Of a stretch of 64,000 bases of DNA, positions 46,569 through 62,065 are shown one piece after another. The notes under the pieces are model-generated. The model searched no databases. It worked only from the letters and a program-made list of their open reading frames with translations, and was not told the DNA's origin. Location: the NCBI RefSeq assembly GCF_003255815.1, contig NC_037683.1:77249440-77313439 (forward strand), written 5' to 3'. The stretch comes from Theropithecus gelada. Taxonomy: Eukaryota > Chordata > Mammalia > Primates > Cercopithecidae. Made by a program: the position numbers and the translations under genes. The first letter of the stretch is position 1, and every line of letters begins with the position of its first letter.

Positions 46569-47628
46569 AAGTAAGTTGGTAAAACATGAAGAAAGAAACA
46601 TGGGAGGAAAACACCCATGATCTCAACTAGGGATTATTTAAGTTCAAAGGTGAAGGTTTAAAAGAGAAGATGCACAGAATGTCATTTCTTCCATGATATC
46701 TCAAAAAAACAACTGCCAGTTCACAGCCTTGTCTCAGAGGTTCTGAGGTGATTTGTTTTTTTGTTTCTAAGTTTATAAAAAAATTATTGTTCAGGAAACA
46801 ATACTGGGAATCAGAAAAGAACAACAAAAAAAAATCACATATCATTACATCAGTCTATCTCTCCCTCTCTCATTTTTTCCAGGTCCTAACCAGTCTTTGT
46901 TCTTATGCACACACACTCTTTACAGTTATAAAATTAACCTAGGGATAGTAGTTGAATTGCATTTGACTAAGATTTATGAAAACAGCATTGTCATTCTTTT
47001 GGGATATTTGCAGAAAAGAGATTAAAATCATCTGTGGTTTTTAAAAATGAAAGCCATAGAGTAGTTCTCCGGTACATAAATTAATTTTGGCTTGATTAAA
47101 TAAGAATTGCTGGCAAAGGAAAAAATCTTTTTAATTATTGCTGAAACAGATATCTAGCCATGCCATCATGCTAGGCACTACATTAAACAAATTAATTACG
47201 TGCCTTTTTGCCTTTTGGGAGCTAATCTAAGATAAATGTTGATGATGAGTAAGTAAGTGTAGGAGAACACTTATTGACAAATGACTACATGCATTCAGTG
47301 GATAAATAGAAGGATAGTTTCTCCATCCTGCCCTTATGCTGTAGTATCTGTAGCCCTTTCTCATCTCTTTCTGCCTCCCTAAAGAGCTGAATAGCTCCAC
47401 CAATACAGGCTCTTCATGAGAATTCTGGCTCAAAGCACAGATGGTGAAGTCTGCAAAGTTTTTATTTTTTTGTTTTAAAATCCTTTAAATAAAGTATTTA
47501 CTATACTGGCAATATATTATAGCAGCTCTGCCTGAAATAAAAATAAATGCAAAAATTCATCCACAAACTCACCAACTCAAATATATCCAAGGTTGAATTG
47601 TTTCTGTTTTTCCTTATACTATTGCAGT

Positions 47629-48062
47629 TGTGACAGGAAAATAAATCTTGGGGCCCCCAAATCCCTAAGCTAAAGGTAAAAGTCAAGCTGGCAACCCCTT
47701 AGGGCAAATCTGCCTCCCATTCTATTCAAAGTTACCCCTCTGCTCACAGAGATAAGTTTATATCTGATTGCCTCCTTTGGAAAGGCTAATCAGAAACTCA
47801 AAAGAATGCAACCATTTGTCTCTTACCTAACTGTGACCTGCAGACCCCCTGCCTGCTTCAAGTTGTCCTGCCTTTTCTGGACTGAACCAATGTAAATCTT
47901 ACATATACTGATTGATGTCTCATGTCTCCCTAAAATGTATAAAACCAAGCTGTTCCCTGAGCACCTTGGGCACATGTCCTCAGGACCTCCTGAGACTGTC
48001 ACAGGCGCGTCCTTAACTTTGGCAAAATAAACTTTCTTGATTAACTGACACCTGTCTCAGAT
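47629..48062 (+). mobile_element. ERV1-type LTR
   Basis: Starts TGTGACAGGAAAATA and carries a TATA box (TGTATAAAACC near 47938) and AATAAA (CAAAATAAACTTTC near 48024), ending ACACCTGTCTCAGATA. Family resembles MER4-group LTRs but is not certain. Antisense to SLC1A1. Confidence 0.7.
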
Positions 48063-48194
48063 ATACTGAACACATACTATATGTCAGGTCTTGCACTAAA
48101 CATTTCAAATAAATTCTGTCTTGTATATTATCTCTTATAATTTTACAAATTATTTATAATCTGTATTCTGCTGAAATGTCTCATAATTTTTAAT

Positions 48195-48550
48195 GGCTAT
48201 ATATGGAGTTTTTTGTAAATGTTTTATTGAGATCAAATTCATATAACATAAAATTTACCATTTTAAACTATATAATTCCATGATTTTTAACATACAATGT
48301 TGTACAACTGTCACCAATGTCTAGTTCCAGTATTTCCATTACCGCCCAAATATTCCACACCTGTTAGTCACTCCCCACTTCCCCCTACTCCCAAGGGCTC
48401 CTGGTAACCACTGATCTACTTTTCTGTCTCTATGGATTTGCCTAATCTGGCATTTCATATAAATATAATCATACAAGATGCAGCCTTTTGTATCTGGCTT
48501 ATTTCACTTAGCATGTTTTCAAGGTACATCCATGTTGTAGCATGTGATTT
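48195..48550 (-). repeat. Old L1 3'UTR fragment
   Basis: TTATTGAGATCAAATTCATA, CATTTTAAACTATATAATTC, AACCACTGATCTACTTTTCT and TGGCTTATTTCACTTAGCAT are typical reverse-strand L1M 3' sequence. Confidence 0.75.
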
Positions 48551-49860
48551 TTTGAAAAAGCACTTTTCATTTAACGTTATGTCATAAGCATTTCCCCCAC
48601 ATTAAACATCTTCATCTTTTTATTAAAAACACTGAGTAATACAACTTTAGCTGTTTGGAAGGACTTGCCTCTTGACCATCAGCCAACTACTAAACACTCC
48701 AATCCTTGACAATTTTGCTGAATGTTGCTGACTTTGCCTAGCGACCAAAGAGGCAATCACGAAATACCAAGCAAAGGTTCATATTAGCATACATTTTTAG
48801 GTTTAAGTTTTAAGGTAAGAAAGTACAATAAACATTCTTTGTAGTAGGTTAATTCAAAAAGAGGCAATAACACTTTTGTGTTTATTAATATCCAAATATA
48901 TCCCAAGCACTATATTGAGTGCTAGAGGATTTGAAGGGGAAGAGTTAAAAAATAATATAATTGTGTTATTAAAGCAATAAAAATGTTTTCCTTCATGGGT
49001 GACTCCACCATCAACAGGAAATGTGGTTTGCACTGTTTTGTCAATAGCAACGATTGTTTACATTGAGTCATCTATCCCTTTTGGTCTACCACCTACAATT
49101 AAGAATTCGGTCTGACTCAGGAGAAAAGTTGATTTTGGTAAAGGTCTAATGGATTTCGCTAGGGTAGGATTTGGGCCTGCAGGCAAAACTGGTTTTCTCT
49201 GACACATGACTGTGTTAAACCAGCATCTCTGTGCCCAGGAAGAGGGATTGCTTCTTCTCACAGGACCCTTGGATCTTGAAGCCGCTCCTGAATCAAAGGT
49301 TACATTGTATTCTGCATCATTAACACACTGAGTACACTTAGTTGTGTTTTCAGTGCTTTAATTAGTGGTCCATATTGGAGGGCTTTGACAATTCAATTAT
49401 CCAGACTTTAGCCACAATATTCCATTGCCCACCATCAGAGATCAGAGTTAGTTATATTGCGGAAATTGAGAGAAAGGGAAGAATTGGGCCCTCTTTTTGC
49501 ATGCTCCACCCTTTCATATTTTCTCCCCCTCTGCAAACCTCCTTCTTCCTGTCAACCCAAATAAAAGTAAGAGCAAAATAAGGGAAGGAGTCAAGTCATT
49601 CACTTTCCATTATTTATGGTGCATTTTAAGGAAGCTCTTAAATATTCAAGTTACTCTCTCAGCCTATTTGGTCTAAATAAATAAGAAAATACATGCACAA
49701 TATTTGCTTCATTGTCCAACTCAACTTTATCACCTGGTAGCATCCAAGGCATGTATCTTACAGGTAACTGAGAACTCTAAAAGTGACTAGGCCCACGGAT
49801 CATGAGCAAAATGATACTATTGTGGTGAAGTAATCAAGTAAATATATATTTTAAAAATGA

Positions 49861-49990
49861 GACCAAGTGTGGTAGCTCACACCTATAATTCCAGTACTTT
49901 GGGAAGCCAAGGTGGGAGCCCAGGAGTTTGAGATCAACCTGGGCAACATAATGAGACACCATCTCTACAACACATTAAAAAAAAAAAATG
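49861..49990 (+). mobile_element. Alu left monomer
   Basis: About 125 bp left arm with a 12-bp internal loss and an A tail. Confidence 0.85.
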
Positions 49991-50957
49991 AAAGTTTCAT
50001 TTTGACTGATGGCAGAGGCTACTAATTATCTAATTCATCCTTCATTCCTCCTTACACTTATTCATCTGTTCATCTGCATATTCATTTGTTCACTCATACA
50101 TAGGTGTATTATCCTAATATATACATATCAAACACTTACTGAGCACCTACACAAATAGGCATCATGGCACACTGTGTGACTACAAAGACATCTGGATGCA
50201 TGGCCCTTGCCCTCAAGGATGGAGGACAGAACAGTTTCATCAAGAGAGTAGAGACATTTGTCTGGGAAATGAAGAGTATGAATTCGTAAGACTACTGCAA
50301 AGGCTTAAAGGTCAGAAATCTGGGGTATCTTGGCACATTTAAACAGCTTCAAGCAATTCAGTATGGCCCGTGATTAGGTAGGTGGACCTAACTGCACAAG
50401 TAAGAAGAAGGATCCCATATGCCAAGCTAAGGATTTGAAACTGATCCTGAAGGCAGTGGGAAGCCTCTGAAGGATTTACTCCTTCATTGGAAGGAGTTTT
50501 GCAAGAGAAAGCAGTGTGCGAATCCTGTAAGTGGTTGCTGTGATCCAAGGTGGGGGGTGTTAAAGAGTGGAGAAGGGGAACAAATTTAGGAGGTGGAAGA
50601 GTTAGTATTTGGTGATAAATTATATGGCTGAAGGTGGAAGGCAGTAGAGATGAGGAAGAAAGTGAAGTTCTGGGGTTCTTGTTTTCTAGCTTGGGTAACA
50701 GGGTGGGTGGTGATACCTACCACAATGGGCAATATGGATAGTTCTAAGGATGATGAGTTCATTTTTGGATGGGACACTGAGGGGAAGATGCTTAATGAAC
50801 ACACGGATATGTGTGTATAGAGCATAAGAAAGAGACGTGGACGAGGTATGTTGATAAGGGTATCAGTGGCACAAACAAAGAGATAAGGGTGGATGAGGCC
50901 ACATATATTACAGCCAACTCAGATTATAGACTGAGAAGCATGTACTGTTAAGGTTAG

Positions 50958-51378
<421 letters not shown>

Positions 51379-52256
51379 TCTAACTTGCATTTTTAATAAA
51401 ATCAAACTCCAGTCCTCCAAGATTTTCCATGCAAGAAGTATCTTCTTGTGAGAAGGGGAGGTGGGCTGCACAGTTTTGGTTCTTGTTCTTGGAGATGCCT
51501 TTCCCGTGGGGAATTCTCATTAATTAGCACTGTCATCACGCATCGTGGTGTGCATCAAAGTGTCCATGCTCCTAATATCCCTAGCATAACAGAAATTACA
51601 CTAGAAGGTTTAAATGAGACTTTACTAAAAAGTAGGGGGTGACGAGAGCAAAATAAACACAGAGGATAACATGCACAGAATAAGCTGAGTAACAAGAGGC
51701 AGGTATTCTTTCATTCTTAGTTGGTGACCCCAATAATGGGGTCTTCTGATGTGCTCCTGGTCTTACTCCAGGAGGGTTTTACTTCTTGCATTTTCTAAAG
51801 TTCAAGTTCAGATTCCACTTCTTTTCAGAAGACTCACCACTTTGCCATGACAGATACCCAGAATATCTACTGGTTGAGTGAAATGAGCCCCATAGTATGG
51901 CTTCAAAACAATAACAAAATGGTCTCAGAACTCAAACTCCATATAATAGAGATGTTTGCATAGACATTAGCATTGGATAGGTGCTGCCATTTTTGTTATA
52001 TAAGCTTAGAAACAATTTCTGTAGATCTTTTGTGGGAATTTTATCTAAAATGAGAACCTGGTTTGGTTATCTCAATCAAAATACCAAATCAAAAGAAAGT
52101 ATAGCAGAATGGCAAACGTAGTACACCATGACAGTCTAGTGTATTGATCATAGTGCTCAGATAAAATGTGAATAATCAATGCCATAACAAAACCAGCACT
52201 TTATAGAGCATGTCAGTTTACAAACTGCTTTCATACAACAGGGTAGATAGAGCTAC

Positions 52257-52847
52257 TGCATTAGTTTTCTATTGCTATGTAACAAATCACCACAAATTTA
52301 GTAGCTTAAAACAATACACAGGTAATATTTCAAAATTTCCTTGGATCAGGAGTCTGAGCACAGCTACGCTGGGTCCTCTGATCAGGGTCTCACAAGGCTG
52401 CAATAAGGTGTCAATCAGGCTGTATTCCTTCCTGGAGCTTAGGGTTCTCTTCCAGGCTCATGGGGCTGTTCTCAGGATTCACTTCCTGGTAGTTGCAGGA
52501 TTTCTTACTGGCTGCCAACAGGGGCTTCTCTCAGCTCCTACAAGTCCTACTGTTCCTTGCCATGTGGCCCTCTGACAACACAGTGGCTTCCCTCTTCAGA
52601 GTCAGCAGGATGGGCCCAGTCTCTTTAAGGGCTTTCACTTGATTAAGTCAGGCCTACCCAGGATCATCTGTTTTGATTAACTCAAAATCAACTGATTAGG
52701 GACTTTAATTACATTTGCAAAAGTCTCTTTGCCTTTGCCAAAGAATGTGAAATACCATCATATCCACACTTAAAGTAAGGGGATTATGCAGGGTATTTTT
52801 GCCAAGAAGTAGGAATCTTGGGTACCATCTCAGAACTGCCTACCACA
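52257..52847 (+). repeat. Old dispersed LTR-like repeat
   Basis: Begins TGCATTAGTTTTCTATTGCT, then CACCACAAATTTAGTAGCTT, the start of a common mammalian LTR family. Ends about CTGCCTACCACA. The flanks GCTAC and TCTAC could be a decayed 5-bp duplication. Confidence 0.6.
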
Positions 52848-53529
52848 TCTACTGTAGATCCCCTACCACAACCAAACAACATGAGTAAAAACCTCATGCA
52901 ACACTGGCATTAACTTTATTTCTTAATTGTAATTTTGTTAGAATTCTATTCAGTGTACAGAATCCGAATTATTGATTCTTTGAAAGACTATTCTTCTGAA
53001 ATGTTTCAATGAAAAGTAAAAAACCATAAACATGTATACATCCACCCCATGCAGACTGAACAAATCCTCCTCAGATCTTTTTTTACAAATAAAACATTAT
53101 GGTTGAGGGTCCATTGTATCCTCCCCAATTCCATCCTCTCTTAGATAGATTAGATAATCACTAATTTAAGCCTACTTTTTGTCCATGACTTTGTACATCT
53201 ACTACTCATGTTTCTATCCATTAAAATGTCTTATGCTGTTTGTGCTTGAAAAATCTAACTCACATGGTATCAGACTGGATGTATTCTCTTACCTTGCATT
53301 TTTGAAATTTTTTGTGTTATTTATTAATTAATTATTAATATTAATACAAGTAGATCCAGTTCATTCAAAGTGCTCTTCAGTATTCCATATCACATTCCCT
53401 ATTTTGTTTTCTATATGACTAAATCCTGCTCTTATCTGATAAATTCTTTCCACCTAATTTTTAAAGGTTTACTCTGTTATTTTTCTCACTTATGGAGTTG
53501 ATTGCTTAGCTCATTATCATTATTTTTGT

Positions 53530-53655
53530 GAGTTTTTTTGTTGTTGTTTTGTTTTGTTGTAGAGACAGGGTCTCACCATATTGCCTAGGCTGGTCTCAAA
53601 CTCTTGGCCTCAACTGACCCTCCTGCTTCAGCCTCCCAAAGTGCTGGGATTATAG
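53530..53655 (-). mobile_element. Alu monomer fragment
   Basis: Inverted 125-bp Alu piece, from a GTTTTGTTTTG linker to GGGATTATAGC. Confidence 0.85.
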
Positions 53656-54645
53656 CTTTGTTTTAGTTTTTCAGTATGTGCATATAAGGCATTTCCTTCT
53701 AAATTCTGTGTTGGTGTCCTGTGAATTATTTTACAGTACTTTTACTTTTATTTAGTTCTAAATATCTTATAAATCTCTATTGTGATTTCTTTCTTTGAAT
53801 TGTAAATTCTTTAAAAAAAATATGCTTTTCAGTTTCCAAATGTATGGGTCCTTGGAGGGTTTTTATATATTCCTGATTTTTTATCTCTCTGTGATGCATT
53901 GACTGATTTGTCTCACACCTATCTTGCAGTTTCCAATCCTTACATCAGTTGCATTTCCTGGATGTTTAATTTATTCACTGAATTTTTAATTCCGGTCCTT
54001 CTAAGTTTCATTTCTAGAAGTTATAGTATCCTTTCCACACTATCATTTTTCTATTATCTAGTTTCTATTCCGCCTATTTTTCTTTAGTTATTCTAAACAT
54101 ATTTAGTATATATTCTTTCAGACTGTTCTATCATCTCCAGTGGGGGACACCTATCCTCCTACTGGGTCTTTTCCTGTGTAGTTTGTAATTTCTGATCATA
54201 GGCTTTTCTTTTGAGGAGGGGGTTGACTTTTTTCTGAGTTTACCTACAGGCTACTTGTTTTTCCTGGGGACTTAGGAGTTTCAAGTCCTCCAGGACAGTT
54301 TTCATATTAATTTTTCAGCTTGATAAATCAGCATTACACAGTGCTGTAAATTTAGATCATGCACTGAGGGAATTATCAGTCTGGATTTTAATCCTCTCAT
54401 GGGTACCAGCTTTACCTCTTACTTTAGCCATGGGCAAATGGCAAACTTTCTTAAGGTTTTCCTGAGTCACTAGGTAGAATTTCTCTGCTCTTGTTTCCAT
54501 GGGCAGGGCCAAATTTTGTGGTTCCAGACTTTATGTCAAGGTTTGATTTAAACTCCTTCACTCACATGGGCCAAGATCATATCACCTTTCCCCATGTGGA
54601 TATTAAAACCCCTATCTCCCATTATTAAAGCCTGTAAGTGGGTCT

Positions 54646-55157
54646 TGCTGTGGTTGGTTTGTCCTCACCAAAACTTATGCTGAAATTTCATCCCCACTGT
54701 GGCAGTATTGGAAGGCAGGTCCCAGTGGGAGGCACTTGGGGTCATGGGGCTGGATCCCTCATGAATAGTTTGGTGCTATTCTTGCAGTGCTGAGTTCTCA
54801 CTCTGGCAGGACTGGATTAGTTCTCATGGGAATGGATTAGTATACTCAAGAGTGGGTTGTTATAAAGCCAAGATACCCCTCAGGTTTCTCCTCTTTGTAT
54901 AGATCTGCTTCCCCTTTGACCTTCTCTACCATATTTTAAAAATAATTTTATATTAGTTATTAAAATTAAATTATATACACATGACCCAAGATGAGATGAC
55001 TTTCTCTACCATATTTTGATGCAGCTCGAAAGTCTTCACCAGAAGCCAGGGCCATGCCCTTGAACTTCCCAGCTTGCCGAGCTGTGAGCTAAATCAACAT
55101 CTTTATAAGTTACCCAGTCTCAGGTCTTCTGTTACAGCCACTCAAAACAGATTAAGA
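54646..55157 (+). mobile_element. Solo LTR, MLT1/MST group, with an internal insertion
   Basis: 512 bp from TGCTGTGGTTGG to ACAGATTAAGA, flanked by perfect GGTCT duplications (54641-54645, 55158-55162). An AT-rich insert of about 64 bp sits between two copies of TTCTCTACCATATTTT (54922-54937, 55002-55017). Antisense to SLC1A1; no internal genes. Confidence 0.85.
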
Positions 55158-55719
55158 GGTCTAGATCTTAGCATCAGATCTTGTTTATACTTCCGGCTTT
55201 GAGTTCTCTTTTTATTTCTGGCACAAGGGGATTTCCTTTATTGATTTTGAGTTTGGGTTTGGCTCTCCTTTAACCTGGAGGGGACTTTTATATATCTATG
55301 TGTTTGAGATGGTGGGAGAACCCATTCATATTAGCTCAACTACCATATTAATAGATGTGTGACACAACCATTAATTATTTATTCCTTATCCTTTCCAATA
55401 TGCCCATTTTAACATGGATAATGGAGTCAGTAAATATTAAAATTGAGAGTTCTACAATGTATAGGAACGATCTTGCTACATCAAGAACTCATTATATTAA
55501 AACAATCATTGCTTTTCTAAGTATTCCCATGTATGCACATAGGATCAATTAGCCAACAATTATTTACAGATCACCTAATTTATACAATGCATTGGCTAAA
55601 CGGGTAAATATAGATGAGAGTAATGTATAAACAAAGGGCCTTTAATATACACAATGAAATAAGGCATGTTAAATCACAAGAGGCATTTTGAAGGAAGAAA
55701 GGAATTCAGCAGCAATCCT

Positions 55720-55972
55720 TCAGGAGGCAGGCTCTTTAAGAAGAGACTGTGTTCAAATCTTGGCCTCACCACTTTATTAGCTGTGTTATCTTGGACAAAA
55801 TACCCTGTAGCCTGTGCCTCTGTTTCCTCATCTATAACAATGGGAATAACAAAACATCAACCTCATAGAGTCATTAGGAGATTTTAAAATGAGACTATAT
55901 GTAAAGTACTTAGAATAAAAAGTACCTGGCTCACACTGTAAGTACAGCTAATAAATGTTAGCTATTATTGTA
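55720..55972 (-). repeat. MIR SINE fragment
   Basis: GTTTCCTCATCTATAACAAT, CAACCTCATAGAGTCATTAG and an AATAAATGTTAGCTATTATT end follow MIR in reverse. Confidence 0.8.
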
Positions 55973-56785
55973 GGCTACATACTCTTTATAGATTTTCTCA
56001 TGAAATGCTCAAAAGTGTTTTGGCTCTGACAGGTAAGTCATGGTTACAGAGCTAAAGAGCAGCAGAGTCAGAAGTTGAGGAGAGAAATTAATGTTAAATA
56101 TTTTTGATATGACCAAATTAACAAAATTCTTCCTTCTGTCTATGACATTTATTTTGGTAGAGAAATATTAACTTTTGTTCTATAAATTAAAAACTTCAGA
56201 GTTAAAATTATGATATATAATATAATGTTTGTTAATCTTTATACCACTTGATATCAACAAAATAAATGTCTTAGGGTCTTAATGGTACTAGAACACATGG
56301 TATGTGAAAAAGAAAGAAAGAAAGAAAAGGCATTTGGTATCTTCTGAAATAATTTCCAACGTGACTCAATAACTTAATTAAACTCTGCAAATATTTACTA
56401 TGTCCAAGGACCTGTGTTAGGTTCAAGGGGTGGGAATCAAGGTATAAAAATGGATGATGTAAGACCCTTCCCTCAAGGAGCTCACATCTAATGAGGGTCA
56501 ATCATAGATGCAACTCAACACAGGCAGGAGTCACAGTGGGGTGCTGAACAATGGAAGGTGGAAGTATTGAGGTGTGGGAAGACAGGGAGGGAGAGGAGGA
56601 AGAAGGGGAGAGGGCTGGGGAAGGCTCAAGAGTAAACACAAATAGGTACCTACCTCAGGATTTTATGGAATTTTTATGGAATTTTATGGAATTGTTTACA
56701 AGTACTTTGGGGAAATGCTAGTTGATCAAAAGATCGTGTTTCTTCATCCAGTAATGAAAGGAAGCTGCAGCCAGTACTAGGATGG

Positions 56786-57166
56786 TGATATGGTTTGGCA
56801 GTGTCCCCACCCAAATCACATCTTGAATTGTAATCCCCATAACCCCCATGTGTCAAGGGAGGTAATTTGGTGGGAGGTAACTGGATCATGGAGATGGGGG
56901 GCTCCCCCATGCTGTTCTCATGATAGTGAATGAGTTCTCATGAGATCTGATGGTTTTATAAGTGTTTGACAGTTCCTCTTTCACACACTCACACTCTCTC
57001 TCATGCTGCCTTGTGAAGAAGGTGCCTGCTTCCCCTTTTGCCATGATTGTAAGTTTCCTGAGGCCTCCCCAGCCATGCAGAACTTTGAGTTAATTAACCC
57101 TCTTTCCTTTATAAATTACCCAGTCTCAGGTATTTCTTTATAGCATTGTGAGAACAGGCTAATACA
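56786..57166 (+). mobile_element. Solo LTR, THE1 group
   Basis: 381-bp LTR from TGATATGGTTTGGC to GGCTAATACA with perfect GATGG duplications (56781-56785, 57167-57171). Third THE1-group LTR in the window, all antisense to SLC1A1. Confidence 0.95.
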
Positions 57167-57358
57167 GATGGCATCAAGAGTATACCAGGTGAAATCCATG
57201 GAAACCATGAAAAGAAAGAGGAAGACTGACTCACACGGAGGTTAGGCTGAATAACCATGTGAGATGTGAAGGGATAGAGAAAATATAATGTAAATCTATG
57301 CTTCTTAAACTCTGATGTGCCCTGAATCACTTTGGGGTCTTGTTAAAAGGCAAGTTCA

Positions 57359-58450
<1,092 letters not shown>

Positions 58451-58494
58451 TTCACAATATGGCAGAAAAAATTTAAAATTTTCTTGAAATATAT

Positions 58495-59262
58495 TGCTTT
58501 GCAATTTATTCAAAAATGAGAAATGTGCAAATTATGTATCTGGTAAGGGTCTAGAATACATAAAGAATTCTTACAACTCAACAATAAAAAGACAATCAAA
58601 TTGTTAAAAATAGACAAAAGATTTGAATAGACATTTCTCCAAGGAAGATATACAAATGGACAATAAGCATATAAAAAGATGTCCAACATTATTAGTCATT
58701 ATGGAAATATAAATCAAAACCACAATAAGATGTCACTTTATACTCAGTAGAATGGCTATTTTGAAAAAACACAAAAAGAGAAAATGATATATGTTGGTGA
58801 GGATGTGGAGAAATTGGAATCCTTTTGCCTTTTTGGTGAGAATGTAAAATGGTGCAGCCTCTGTGGAAGACTGTTGGGCAATTCCTCAAAAATTAAACAT
58901 AGAGTTACCATGTGACCCAGCAATTCCATGCCTAGATATATACCCTCTGGAGCTGAAAACATGTCCTTACACAAAAACTGTACAAGAAATGTTCACAACA
59001 ACATTATTCCTAATAGCCAAATGTGAAAACAATCTAAATACCCAACTAATTGTTGGATAAACAAAATATTGTATCTCTATCCAATGGAATATTATTCAGC
59101 CATAAAAAAGAATAAAGCACTGCTGCATGCTATGGTATGGATGAGCCTTGAAAACATTACACTAAGTGAAGCAAGCCAAAGAAGCCAGTCACAAAAGTAC
59201 ATGTTCTATGATTCCATTTATATGAAATGTCCAGAAAAGGCAAATCCAGAAGCAGAAAGCTA
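58495..59262 (+). mobile_element. L1 ORF2 3' part, decayed
   Basis: Reads through the familiar ORF2 end (CCAACATTATTAGTCATTAT, CAGCAATTCCATGCCTAGAT, TGGAATATTATTCAGCCATA) with several frameshifts. Truncated at both ends and not functional. Confidence 0.88.
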
Positions 59263-59929
59263 ACGAACCAAATTGATTTTTAAAATGGGAAAAAAGAAAA
59301 GTAGACAATAATAATATTAAAAGGGATTCATTCAATTTTGATTGGTTGATAATTTGATGGCTTTTTCACGAGGTGGGAAAGCTGATGACATCACAGTGAA
59401 ACTTTTCTTTTTCCTTTAATCATCATACTAATAGCACAAAGATTGCCAAAGATGTGACATTTTGCTCAAACTTCCACTTGGCAGGATGTATGTGAGCCTA
59501 TCAGATCTGAAAGTCTCACCATCTGGAAATAACAATTTGAAAACCCAAATGAAGCCAGACATGTTTATTAACAGCTCAAAAGAAGATGATCAATTTAAAG
59601 AAAAGTTGTGATTACAGATTGTGGAGCATAGCCTGTAAAGGAGATGCTTAAGAGCTTAATTTCCAATTACAGTGTCTAAAGATAAATCAAAACAGCCAAC
59701 AGAAAACCAGGATTATTTTGAGAACAGTGTGATATGAAAATCCCTGTAGAAAAAGTAAAATAAAAACTAATGGCCTAGAAAAAATCAGCTGTCATTAATT
59801 AATGGCTTGCATACCTGTGCATACAACCACTTTGCTAAGCTCTGTGGAGGATATGTGGTCTGGGTCCCCATGTGGTTTACAGTCTAGGTGAAGATATAAG
59901 ACATAGCAGAAATTTCCATGAGTCACCTA

Positions 59930-60150
59930 TCTGGAGTTGAATATGTCCCACCAGTTACTAGCAGTGTGACCTTACGTAAGTTACTGAATCCTTCTAAGCC
60001 TCTGTATCCTCATCAGTTAAAGAGAAATGAGAAGAGGACCTATGTCATATGGCTGTCGTGAGCATTAAGTGAAATAATGAATGCACAGGACTTAGCCCTG
60101 CCCTTGGCCTGCAGGAAGGTTCAATAAATATCTATGATTGAATAATAACA
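59930..60150 (-). repeat. MIR SINE fragment
   Basis: AGCAGTGTGACCTTACGTAA, GTATCCTCATCAGTTAAAGA and GTTCAATAAATATCTATGAT match MIR in reverse. Confidence 0.75.
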
Positions 60151-61165
60151 AAAATAACAGCACAAGTAGAGAGAGCAGAGCTTCCAAAATTATTGCCTGG
60201 TGTAAATAAAAACCAAGCAGGATCAGATAATGAAAAGAGGAATTACGAATCTGGATTCTAATTCCATTTCTACCACATACATACTAAGCTATGTCATTTA
60301 AATCCTCTTGCTTTTTGATTGCTTTATCTAAAAACTTCAGTGAGGGTATCTCAAGAATGTTGGGTGAACCCAAAGAGAAAATGTACATAGGAAACACTGT
60401 GTGATCTAAACCAACGTCATGCATTATTCTTATTTTACAATGTATTTATCTATTATTCTTATTTGTTTCCATTTCATTGAAGACCACTCAAATTATACAA
60501 ACAGTTATGGTGTAAAATTTAGAGGCCTAAAGACACACTCCCTGTGGAGGATTGAGCAGAAACTTCTCTTTAGAGCAAACAGAAACCAAAGTTTTATTTC
60601 AGCTCAGTTTATAGTTGTCTAATAAACAGTTCTGCAAACACCAGTCTTATAAATACGGCTGAAAGGGGTTGGAGACCCTAAGGCAGACAGAACAGTGGAA
60701 AAACATGACATGATTAGACACCATCGAGCCCAAACCACTCATCATTTATCTTCTAGCTTTGGGACAGAGCACAAATGACAGCCTCTATGTGCCTTGATTT
60801 TGCTATAAGTCAAGAAGGAATGATACACGACTCAGACTCAGGGTGAGTATTAAATGCAATAAATCATAAAGTGAGAAAATTCTCTTCTTCTTTCTTCCTT
60901 CCCTGTCACTTCTGCCTCTCCCCTCAGGGAGTGGAGCCATCAGTGCTGAAAGGTGGTACAGGCAGCAGAGTGACCTGATATTTTTCAGTCTACCCTGATG
61001 ACAGAATGGGACTGATGGCTTCTGCATCTGAAAGAAGCTAGAGACACTGCATTGACAGGCAGCTGGAGTTGGAATAGGGCATGAGGCCTCTATCACCACA
61101 GATTCTAAACAAACGAAAGATGTCTACAGAGGGAAAGCACAAAGATATTTAAAAACCATGCTGTA

Positions 61166-61673
<508 letters not shown>

Positions 61674-61734
61674 TCAAGGAAATAACACCTCCTTGGTCAT
61701 CTTTCCTAAAACCAAAAAAAGTAATGACTTCATT

Positions 61735-61735
<1 letters not shown>

Positions 61736-61770
<35 letters not shown>

Positions 61771-62065
61771 AGACGAAGTATCACTCTGTCACCCAGGCTG
61801 GAGTGCAGTGGTGCAATCTCAGCTCACTAGCTCACTGCAACCTCCGCCTCCCAGGTTCAATTCTCCTGCCTCAGCCTCCTGAGTAGCTGGGATTACAGGC
61901 ACCCACCACCATGCTTGGCTAATTTTTTTTTTTTTTTGTATTTTTAGTAGAGATGGAGTTTTGCCGTGTTGGCCAGGTTGGTCTTGAACTCCTGACCTCA
62001 AGTGATCCACCTGCCTCAGCCTCCCAAAGTGCTGGGATAACAGGCCTGAGCCACCGTGCTCGGCT
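61736..62065 (-). mobile_element. AluS-like
   Basis: Inverted with a 34-T tail, an 11-bp doubling AGCTCACT/AGCTCACT (61819-61836) and flanking ACTTCATTC repeats. Confidence 0.94.

Noticed and set aside
58863..59263. Frames resembling a reverse-transcriptase polyprotein end
   Set aside because: Decayed L1 ORF2 remnant with frameshifts; annotated only as a mobile element.
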